Part shown: positions 53,260 through 59,058 of the stretch, piece after piece
How the letters are laid out: each line of letters begins with the position of its first letter
Position numbering within the stretch: position 1 is the first letter of the stretch
Notes under the pieces: model-generated
What the model saw: only the letters and a program-made list of their open reading frames with translations
Told to the model about the DNA's origin: nothing
The model's database searches: none
Translations under genes and position numbers: made by a program
Assembly (NCBI RefSeq): GCF_001562415.1
Contig: NZ_LOEE01000041.1
Coordinates: 1 to 59,058, forward strand
Length of the DNA stretch: 59,058 bases
Source: Thermotalea metallivorans
Lineage (GTDB): Bacteria > Bacillota > Clostridia > Peptostreptococcales > Thermotaleaceae
Reading direction: 5' to 3'

Positions 53260-54846
53260 CTACAAAGTCACATCCCCTATTAACGTTCCCTCAATGCTGC
53301 CATTCTCATTCCTTATGGGCAAGGCAATGGTGACACAATAGTCGTCGGTTATGGAAGAAATATAGGGCTTTGATATATAAACTTTTCCTCTAACAGCGTC
53401 CATATAAAACTCTCTATGTCTCACATCCTTCACATTGTCATCAAGCTGGACAGTAGCCGTTCTGACAATGCCGTCTGCCCCCGTTACCGCCAACAGCTCC
53501 AAGTAGGGATATCGTTCCTGTATCTCCCGCAATCTTTGCCTTGTCAGCTGTCCCAATTTGTTTTTCTTCGCGATTTCCTCCAATGCCCTTCGCGCATTTT
53601 CTACATGCTTGCTGCTTGCTTCATCCAGTCGAAGTTCTTGGGCATAGGCCATAATCAGGGTTTTTAGTTCTTTGGCCATATTGCTGAATTTCTCAATGGA
53701 TTGATGGATTTCTTGGACAACCTTCGCCTGATGCTGGGCTACAGCCGTTGTTTCCTCCGCCGTAGCGCTATATTCAAGGGCTGCATCTGCAACATTTTTC
53801 ATGAAAGAGTCTATATTTTTTATTTTTTGTACCTCCTTCTCCGTCAATGCGATAATATGATCGATGGCTTTTGCCGTCGTATCTGTTGCTGTCTGAATAT
53901 CACCAAATTTCTTCTTTGCCTGGGAAGCCAATTGTATATTTTCATCTACCACAACCAATTCATGGTTCATCTTCTCTACAATGATTTTAATCTGTGCTAT
54001 GATGTCCTCAATCAGTCCTTTGATTCCCTCAATCGATGTGGTGGATTCATTGGCCAATTTCTTTACCTCATCTGCTACCACAGCAAAGCCCCTTCCTTCT
54101 TCCCCGGCTCTGGCAGCTTCTATGGCTGCATTCAATGCTAGCAGGCTTGTCTGCTTGCTGATGTTGGTAACCACATCTACAATATCTACAATTCGATTCG
54201 CTTGATTTTCTAATTGTTTGATATCGAGGGCCAAAGATCTGCTGGTATTGGAGCCATTCTGCAATCTTTCCGTTATGTCTTCAAAGATAGATAAACTTTC
54301 CTTGATGACATATTCCATATTTTTTGCTTCTTCCTTTGAAGTATTGGCAAAGGCTGATATTTCCTGCATATCTTTGTAAATCACCGATATGTCCTCTTTT
54401 GTCTTTCCCGCATCTGTGGCTTGTCTTTCCATTTGTTCTGCTATCTTTAATACAGCCTGATTGACCTCCTTGGATCCTTCTTCTGTTTCCTTAGAATAGC
54501 TCCGAATATCATTGGAATAAGTATAGATTTTGTCGGAAGCTGTCAGCAATTTTCCAATCAAAGCCCGATTGTTCATCTGTAATTTTTTTAGCGCTTGAAT
54601 GACAGGGCCTAAAGCACTTTTTTCATACTTCGATGAAATTTTTTGATGCACATGGATGTCCAGTATTTTTTTGCTGTCTTCCAATATCTGTTTTATAGGC
54701 ATCAATAGACTATAAAACAATATCCCTGCCCCCACACTCAAAACAATACCAATGGATACACCTAGAATACTTTTGGATAAATAAAAATAATATCCATTCA
54801 ATACGGCGATAAAAACCAGAAACAACCCCATTATTCTACGGATCAT
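53260..54846 (-). CDS. Chemotaxis-type signalling protein with a C-terminal Cache domain
   Basis: A 528-residue protein with an unusual domain order. Two closely spaced helices near the N-terminus (about 4-22 and 28-48) leave almost no outside loop. Next comes the cytoplasmic signalling domain with the canonical [20 protein letters not shown] hairpin-flanking motif (core [14 protein letters not shown]). The last 110 residues look like a Cache/PDC sensor ([20 protein letters not shown], then [19 protein letters not shown]). The sensor would therefore lie in the cytoplasm. I chose the second ATG (54846) for its distance from GGGGG. Confidence 0.88.
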   Translation of the reverse strand: MIRRIMGLFLVFIAVLNGYYFYLSKSILGVSIGIVLSVGAGILFYSLLMPIKQILEDSKKILDIHVHQKISSKYEKSALGPVIQALKKLQMNNRALIGKLLTASDKIYTYSNDIRSYSKETEEGSKEVNQAVLKIAEQMERQATDAGKTKEDISVIYKDMQEISAFANTSKEEAKNMEYVIKESLSIFEDITERLQNGSNTSRSLALDIKQLENQANRIVDIVDVVTNISKQTSLLALNAAIEAARAGEEGRGFAVVADEVKKLANESTTSIEGIKGLIEDIIAQIKIIVEKMNHELVVVDENIQLASQAKKKFGDIQTATDTTAKAIDHIIALTEKEVQKIKNIDSFMKNVADAALEYSATAEETTAVAQHQAKVVQEIHQSIEKFSNMAKELKTLIMAYAQELRLDEASSKHVENARRALEEIAKKNKLGQLTRQRLREIQERYPYLELLAVTGADGIVRTATVQLDDNVKDVRHREFYMDAVRGKVYISKPYISSITDDYCVTIALPIRNENGSIEGTLIGDVTL

Positions 54847-55199
54847 GGTCATCCCCCTTATGTATATTTTTTTTACTTATTCGATAAAAATCGAAAATCT
54901 CCTTTTATAGAGATACAACGCTAAAAATTTGATTTGTGTCTTTATCTGGATAATTTTTTTGTGCAGCAAATGCCTTGTTGGCAGCTGCCAGTTGCCGGCC
55001 GTCAGTACTGGTAACTCCAGTGGTAATGACTGCCGACGGATCACTGGAAGCTGGTTAAAAATTTCTTATTTTTTATTTCTGAAATTTTTCTTTGCTAGGT
55101 ATAGTTTTCTTATACTTTTACAAAGATAATCTATAGATTCCATATACTACACAAGACAATAGCAAAGAGAAAATACTGATAAATGATGAGGTGATTCCT
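54847..55199. other. Gene-free stretch with a hairpin-forming repeat
   Basis: Positions 54979-55058 hold the most GC-rich copy of the CAGTTACCAG family (ggcagctgccagttgccgg..., tactggtaactccagtgg). The arms tccagtg and cactgga within it form a hairpin. The flanks are AT-rich; a promoter for the phosphoglycerate mutase gene is expected just before 55200, but I saw no clear one. Confidence 0.5.
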
Positions 55200-56417
55200 G
55201 TGAATTATGATCAGATCATTGCTAATACCGTTAAAAAAAATAATTCTACCATTGTACTCGTTGTAATGGATGGATTGGGGGATATTCGAAGTCCAAAGTT
55301 TGAAAACAAAACACCCTTGGAATATGCCAAAACCCCTAATCTGGACAAATTGGCCGCAGCCTCTGCCGTAGGCCGTTGTATCCCTATTCTCCCCGGCATC
55401 ACACCTGGCAGCGGTCCCGGGCATCTTAGCCTGTTCGGTTATGATCCCCTAACCTGTACAATTGGTCGAGGAGTATTGGAAGCCATAGGATTAGGCTTTG
55501 AAATAAAACCCGGCGATATAGCGGCAAGATGCAATTTTGCATCCATGGATGAAAACGGACTTATCAGTGATAGACGGGCCGGGAGAATCCCTACAGAAAC
55601 GACTGTAGAACTATGTAACCTATTGAAAGAAATCCAGGAAATTGACGGTGTGGAAATCATCATCGAACCCGGTAAAGGCCATCGCTTTGTAACAGTTTTC
55701 AGAAGCAAGAAAAAAGAATTAGGTGCCTTCATTAATGATACAGATCCTTTCAGGGAAGGAAAGGCTCCCCTTGAAGCAAAAGGACAGAATCCTCCTTCCC
55801 AGTTTCTGGCCGGAATTGTAAATAAGTTTATAAAAGAAGGCCATAAACGCTTAAAAGATAAAAAGCCTGCCAATGCTTTTTTGATGCGGGGTTTTTCTGC
55901 AAAACCAAAAGTTCCCTCTATGAGAGATAAATATCTTTTGGAATCTGCCGCCATTGCGTCTTATCCCATGTACCGTGGAATCGCTTCCCTGCTGGGCATG
56001 CATTTGCTCCCTGCCCCTGATTCCATAGAAAACCTATTTCAGACTTATGTAAAATATCGGCAAAAATATGACTTTTTTTTCATTCATATTAAAGGTACGG
56101 ATCAGGCAGGAGAAGACGGGGACTTTGAATCAAAAGTAAGCTGCATTGAAAAGGTCGACCAAGCCCTGCCTATTTTATTGGAGCATAAACCTGAAGTCTT
56201 AGCGATTACGGGAGATCATTCTTCTCCTTGTGCCATGCGCTCCCACAGTTGGCATCCGGTGCCGGTATTGATCCACAGTCAGTTTTGCGGTGTGGACGAC
56301 GTACAGGTCTTTCATGAAAACGCATGCAATACAGGGGGATTGGGCTTCTTTGAAAGCAAGTATCTCATGGGACTACTGCTATCCAATGCAAAACGCCTAG
56401 ATAAATTTGGTGCATAA
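55200..56417 (+). CDS. apgM: Archaeal-type cofactor-independent phosphoglycerate mutase
   Basis: A 405-residue enzyme of the alkaline phosphatase superfamily that interconverts 3- and 2-phosphoglycerate. Metal and active-site motifs are visible: VVMDGLGD near residue 22, PGSGPGHLSLFGYDP near 65, RCNFAS near 108, the KGTDQAGEDGD segment near 300, and TGDHSSPC near 340. I chose the GTG at 55200 because GATGAGG lies 8 bases upstream; another GTG three codons earlier overlaps that site. The gene is monocistronic. Confidence 0.93.
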   Translation: MNYDQIIANTVKKNNSTIVLVVMDGLGDIRSPKFENKTPLEYAKTPNLDKLAAASAVGRCIPILPGITPGSGPGHLSLFGYDPLTCTIGRGVLEAIGLGFEIKPGDIAARCNFASMDENGLISDRRAGRIPTETTVELCNLLKEIQEIDGVEIIIEPGKGHRFVTVFRSKKKELGAFINDTDPFREGKAPLEAKGQNPPSQFLAGIVNKFIKEGHKRLKDKKPANAFLMRGFSAKPKVPSMRDKYLLESAAIASYPMYRGIASLLGMHLLPAPDSIENLFQTYVKYRQKYDFFFIHIKGTDQAGEDGDFESKVSCIEKVDQALPILLEHKPEVLAITGDHSSPCAMRSHSWHPVPVLIHSQFCGVDDVQVFHENACNTGGLGFFESKYLMGLLLSNAKRLDKFGA

Positions 56418-56421
56418 AAAA

Positions 56422-56520
56422 ATAACAAAGTCTTCCGTTAGAAGATTTAAAGGAAGACTTTGTTGAAACACATGAGGGAAATTATGATCTATCTACAATT
56501 TAGGAAAGGACATAATTTCC
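56422..56520 (+). repeat. 110-bp dispersed two-hairpin repeat, copy 4
   Basis: Contains aacaaagtcttccgtta, aaaggaagactttgttgaaacacatga and gaaattatg...cataatttcc in the reference order. It directly follows the apgM stop, where the first hairpin could serve as its terminator. Confidence 0.8.
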
Positions 56521-56553
56521 AGACTGAGTCAGGTTACCACCTGACTTTAACAC

Positions 56554-57663
56554 TTAAAAGGCTATGATAAACTGCCCATTTTCATAGATTAACTCATCAT
56601 CCGCATAAATTTTCCCGCCATCCCGCATATCACAGATCATATCCCAATGTATACCGGATTCATTTGTTCCGCCGGTTTCCTCTATGCCTGCACCCACAGC
56701 CAAATGTACAGTCCCTCCGATTTTCTCATCAAACAGAATATTCTTTGTAAATTGTTGTATTCCATAATTCGTTCCAATAGCAATCTCACCTACATACCTT
56801 GCCCCTTCATCTGTATCCAAAATTGCCTGTAGGAAATCTTCTCCCTTTGCCGCTTTTGCTTCAACAACCTTCCCTTTTGAAAAGGTTAACGTAATATCCT
56901 CTACCTCCCTGCCAGAGTAGATGGCAGGAAAAGTAAATCGAATGGTTCCGTCTACACTGTCGCGAATCGGCGTTGTAAATACTTCTCCATCGGGAAAATT
57001 TTCTCTTCCATCACAGTTAATCCATTTCCTTCCCTCAATGCTCATTGTTAAATCCGTATCCTTTGATAAAATATGCAAACTCTTTTTGGTATTCAGATAA
57101 TCGCATATTTTTTGTTGCTTTTCTGAAATTGCTTTCCATTTCTCCGTAGGATTATCTTCATTTAACAATCCTGCTCCATAGACAAAATCTTCGTACTCAC
57201 GCAAAGACATGGCCGCCTCTTGGGCATCGGAATGGGTAGGAAATTGAGTACCGCACCATCTTGCTTTCCCCTCAGCTATCCGTTTGTAAAAAGTCATTAA
57301 GATATCTTTTTTAGCAGCTCTATGGGCAGAGATCCTTTTTGGGTCAATTCCTGATAAAAATTTTGTATTATAGTTTCCCCATATGGTCAGCAGCGCATCA
57401 TACTCACCTAAAATCAATTTATCCACCGGAGATACATACGTCAGCTGTGCCTGGTTTCCGTATTTGAGAAGCTGTTCTTTGATTCCAGGTAGGGAAACTT
57501 GTACTTCCGGATAGGCACCAGCCTTCAATGCTTCTCCATACACCTCCTGCACCAAGGGCAGTGCAAGATCTGAAGCTTCTATACAAAATCGATCCCCTTC
57601 CCTCAATCTTAGAGAATAATGCACCAAAAGATGAGCTAATTTCTGTATTCTTATATCTACCAT
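56554..57663 (-). CDS. M29-family aminopeptidase
   Basis: A 369-residue metallo-aminopeptidase of the AmpS/thermophilic M29 family, which removes N-terminal residues from peptides. The C-terminal third has the conserved metal-site region: GTNYGIQQFTKNILFDEKIGGTVHLAVG (core FDEKIGGTVHLA) and then NESGIHWDMICDM. I chose the ATG at 57663 (11 bases after GGAG); the GTG four codons earlier overlaps that site. It is transcribed alone. Confidence 0.92.
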   Translation of the reverse strand: MVDIRIQKLAHLLVHYSLRLREGDRFCIEASDLALPLVQEVYGEALKAGAYPEVQVSLPGIKEQLLKYGNQAQLTYVSPVDKLILGEYDALLTIWGNYNTKFLSGIDPKRISAHRAAKKDILMTFYKRIAEGKARWCGTQFPTHSDAQEAAMSLREYEDFVYGAGLLNEDNPTEKWKAISEKQQKICDYLNTKKSLHILSKDTDLTMSIEGRKWINCDGRENFPDGEVFTTPIRDSVDGTIRFTFPAIYSGREVEDITLTFSKGKVVEAKAAKGEDFLQAILDTDEGARYVGEIAIGTNYGIQQFTKNILFDEKIGGTVHLAVGAGIEETGGTNESGIHWDMICDMRDGGKIYADDELIYENGQFIIAF

Positions 57664-57800
57664 AATGCCATACACTCCTTTCTGAAGTCACAATACAATA
57701 ACTCCATATCATTTTATTTTTTTATGTAATTACTTTTTTATATATCATTATTGTACATAATTGCAGAAAATCCTCTTTTTTTTATTGCATTCCAAAAAAA

Positions 57801-57910
57801 AAATAAAGTCTTCCGTTGGAAGATTTCAAGGAAGACTTTGTTGAAGACCATGACAGAAATTATGGCTTATCCATAATTTACAAAAACATTTCCTATGTAT
57901 TATAAAAAAA
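57801..57910 (+). repeat. 110-bp dispersed two-hairpin repeat, copy 5
   Basis: aaataaagtcttccgttgga, aaggaagactttgttga and gaaattatggcttatccataattta follow the reference order. It lies between the M29 peptidase and the tRNA array, in a region (57664-57949) with no gene. Confidence 0.8.
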
Positions 57911-57949
57911 CTTGACATTATAGTAGAATATGATATCTCAAGCCTTCAT

Positions 57950-58025
57950 TGGTGCCCAGAGGCGGAATCGAACCACCGACACGGGGATTTTCAGTCCCCT
58001 GCTCTACCGACTGAGCTATCTGGGC
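57950..58025 (-). tRNA. tRNA-Phe (anticodon GAA)
   Basis: The minus strand folds into a standard cloverleaf: GCCCAGA acceptor arm, TAGCTCAGTCGGTAGAGC D arm, anticodon loop CTGAAAA, GGTTCGATTC T loop and encoded CCA. It is the last gene of the array. Confidence 0.96.
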
Positions 58026-58030
58026 ATGTT

Positions 58031-58107
58031 TGGTCGGAGTGACAGGACTTGAACCTGCGGCCCTCTGGTCCCGAACCAGATGCGCTACCAAACTGCGCTA
58101 CACCCCG
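58031..58107 (-). tRNA. tRNA-Pro (anticodon CGG)
   Basis: Acceptor CGGGGTG pairs with CACTCCG. The anticodon stem TCTGG/CCAGA frames the loop TTCGGGA. CCA is encoded. Confidence 0.95.
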
Positions 58108-58138
58108 GCCCTGTCAATCATAATATAAATCAATTTAC

Positions 58139-58215
58139 TGGCGTGCCCACAGGGATTCGAACCCCGGACACACGGCTTAGAAGGCCGTTGCTCTATCCAG
58201 CTGAGCTATGGGCAC
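58139..58215 (-). tRNA. tRNA-Arg (anticodon TCT)
   Basis: Acceptor GTGCCCA, anticodon loop CTTCTAA within the ACGGC/GCCGT stem, standard T loop, CCA encoded. Confidence 0.96.
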
Positions 58216-58219
58216 AAAA

Positions 58220-58294
58220 TGGAGCGGAAGACGGGATTTGAACCCGCGACCCTCGCCTTGGCAAGGCGATGCTCTACCACTGAGCCACTTCCGC
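58220..58294 (-). tRNA. tRNA-Gly (anticodon GCC)
   Basis: Acceptor GCGGAAG, anticodon loop TTGCCAA within TCGCC/GGCGA, CCA encoded. Four bases separate it from the tRNA-Arg CCA-side neighbour. Confidence 0.96.
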
Positions 58295-58300
58295 ATACTT

Positions 58301-58384
58301 TGGTGCGGGTGGAGGGACTTGAACCCCCACGCACGCGGCGCTAGATCCTAAGTCTAGTGCGTCTGCCAATTCCGCCACACCCGC
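58301..58384 (-). tRNA. tRNA-Leu (anticodon TAG)
   Basis: A long-variable-arm tRNA: acceptor GCGGGTG, D arm TGGCGGAATTGGCAGACGC, anticodon loop CTTAGGA, variable arm GCCGCGTGC-like, CCA encoded. Confidence 0.95.
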
Positions 58385-58415
58385 ATGATATTGGATGCAA
58401 GATGTCGGATCTTTC

Positions 58416-58589
58416 TCTCGCCTCTTGCTTCTAGATTGGTGGGCGCAATAGGGATCGAACCTATGACCCCCTGCTTGTAAGGCAGGTGCTCTCCCAGCTG
58501 AGCTATGCGCCCCTGTTTAGATGCCAGATGCGGAAGCAGGATAAGATCTTTTTCTTTCTCCCGCCTCTCGCCTCTTGTTTCTAGATTGG
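58416..58589. repeat. Repeated 24-base spacer beside two tRNAs
   Basis: tctcgcctcttgcttctagattgg at 58416-58439 and the same with one base changed at 58566-58589 abut the CCA ends of tRNA-Val and tRNA-Glu. The longer spacers around them also share aga(t/c)gccagatg-like words. Confidence 0.6.
58437..58512 (-). tRNA. tRNA-Val (anticodon TAC)
   Basis: Acceptor GGGCGCA pairs with TGCGCCC. Anticodon loop CTTACAA sits within CCTGC/GCAGG. CCA is encoded. Confidence 0.96.
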
Positions 58590-58661
58590 TGACCCATCCG
58601 GGAATCGAACCCGGGTTACCGCCGTGAAAGGGCGGTGTCTTGACCGCTTGACCAATGGGCC
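58587..58661 (-). tRNA. tRNA-Glu (anticodon TTC)
   Basis: Acceptor GGCCCAT pairs with ATGGGTC. Anticodon loop CTTTCAC sits within CCGCC/GGCGG. CCA is encoded. Confidence 0.96.
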
Positions 58662-58664
58662 TCA

Positions 58665-58740
58665 TGGTTGCGGAGGCAGGATTTGAACCTGCGACCTTCG
58701 GGTTATGAGCCCGACGAGCTGCCAACTGCTCCACTCCGCG
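58665..58740 (-). tRNA. Initiator tRNA-fMet (anticodon CAT)
   Basis: Anticodon loop CTCATAA. The acceptor stem starts with C1 opposite A72, an unpaired end, and the anticodon stem carries the GGG/CCC run; both mark the initiator rather than the elongator tRNA-Met. Confidence 0.95.
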
Positions 58741-58749
58741 ATGTTCTTT

Positions 58750-58838
58750 TGGTGCCGGGGACCGGAATCGAACCGGTACGGTCTTGAAGGACCGCAGGAT
58801 TTTAAGTCCTGTGCGTCTGCCAGTTCCGCCACCCCGGC
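58750..58838 (-). tRNA. tRNA-Leu (anticodon TAA)
   Basis: A second long-variable-arm tRNA: acceptor GCCGGGG, anticodon loop CTTAAAA within CAGGA/TCCTG, variable arm GGTCCTTCAAGACC, CCA encoded. Confidence 0.96.
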
Positions 58839-58852
58839 ACATGCAATTTTAT

Positions 58853-58927
58853 TGGCTCCAGAGGTGGGACTCGAACCCACAACCTACCGGTTAACAGCCG
58901 GGTGCTCCACCATTGAGCTACTCTGGA
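58853..58927 (-). tRNA. tRNA-Asn (anticodon GTT)
   Basis: Acceptor TCCAGAG, anticodon loop CTGTTAA, discriminator G, CCA encoded. It is the first tRNA after the 5S rRNA. Confidence 0.96.
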
Positions 58928-58932
58928 ATCTT

Positions 58933-59051
58933 ATCCAGCAACGACCTACTCTCCCAAGGCGTCTCCACCTCAGTACCATCAGCGCTGAAGGGCTTAACTT
59001 CTGTGTTCGGTATGGGAACAGGTGTATCCCCTTCGCCATTGTCACTGGATG
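58933..59051 (-). rRNA. rrf: 5S ribosomal RNA
   Basis: The minus strand reads TCCAGTGACAATGGCGAAGG, then ACACCTGTTCCCATACCGAAC, AGAAGTTAAGCCC and GGGAGAGTAGGTCGTTGCTGGA. These are the 5S core motifs with pairing ends. The gene is complete. A 23S gene is expected just beyond the right edge, so the window ends inside an rRNA operon with a distal tRNA array. Confidence 0.96.
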
Positions 59052-59058
59052 TGTGTGG

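Noticed and set aside
58354..58880. Two open frames of 162 and 72 residues across the tRNA array
   Set aside because: They run through several perfect tRNA cloverleaves, and their translations are the well-known spurious peptides of tRNA and T-loop sequences.

Overview
The window looks like a chromosomal piece of an anaerobic, spore-forming, motile member of the Clostridia (Firmicutes). The evidence is ferredoxin-linked 2-oxoacid oxidation with butyrate-kinase-type energy conservation, a glycyl radical decarboxylase, a Spo0E-type phosphatase, chemoreceptors, a glmS ribozyme, a c-di-GMP riboswitch, GGAGG-type ribosome binding sites and a 5S rRNA-tRNA array. Most genes lie on the minus strand.

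Layout, left to right. 1-4.1 kb: an AT-rich accessory patch with a CopZ-like metal protein, a 5'-truncated LysE gene, a DMT permease with a His-rich tail and a CsoR-type repressor, set among degenerate 20-bp tandem repeats. 4.1-21.4 kb: glmS with its ribozyme, glmM, and about 11 kb away cdaR and cdaA. Between glmM and cdaR lie cstA and an operon for branched-chain 2-oxoacid oxidation (vor subunits, two butyrate kinases, phosphate butyryltransferase) with a sigma-54 activator and a sigma-54-like promoter. 21.6-28.2 kb: a 4-hydroxyphenylacetate decarboxylase system (hpdB, hpdC, hpdA) behind a chemoreceptor, with a c-di-GMP-I riboswitch in the leader. 28.4-30.4 kb: a BON protein, a frameshifted membrane protein and a Spo0E-like gene. 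30.5-53 kb: a purine-degradation supercluster. 53-57.7 kb: a chemoreceptor with a C-terminal Cache domain, an archaeal-type phosphoglycerate mutase and an M29 aminopeptidase. 57.9-59.05 kb: ten tRNAs and 5S rRNA.

The most interesting system is the purine supercluster. One long minus-strand gene string (48375 to 30457) carries a folate formiminotransferase, a dihydropyrimidinase/allantoinase-like amidohydrolase, an isochorismatase-fold hydrolase, UbiX, UbiD, three BMC-H shell proteins, one EutN/CcmL vertex protein, two unfamiliar BMC-associated proteins, a divergent second adenine deaminase, a purine permease, an aminopurine deaminase, xanthine dehydrogenase and a normal adenine deaminase. A cyclase-family hydrolase, a PucR regulator and a second purine permease flank it. 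Taken in order these fit the chemically known clostridial route xanthine -> 4-ureido-5-imidazolecarboxylate -> 4-amino-5-imidazolecarboxylate -> 4-aminoimidazole -> 4-imidazolone -> formiminoglycine -> glycine plus formimino-tetrahydrofolate. I infer that this window encodes that pathway with some steps inside a microcompartment that lacks the usual aldehyde-metabolising enzymes.

Several dispersed repeat families run through the intergenic regions: a roughly 110-bp two-hairpin element (five copies), a CAGTTACCAG-type repeat, and an inverted-repeat element. One copy of the 110-bp element sits in the leader of the butyrate kinase operon. Start codons were chosen by ribosome binding site where the longest reading frame looked too long. 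No database search was possible.
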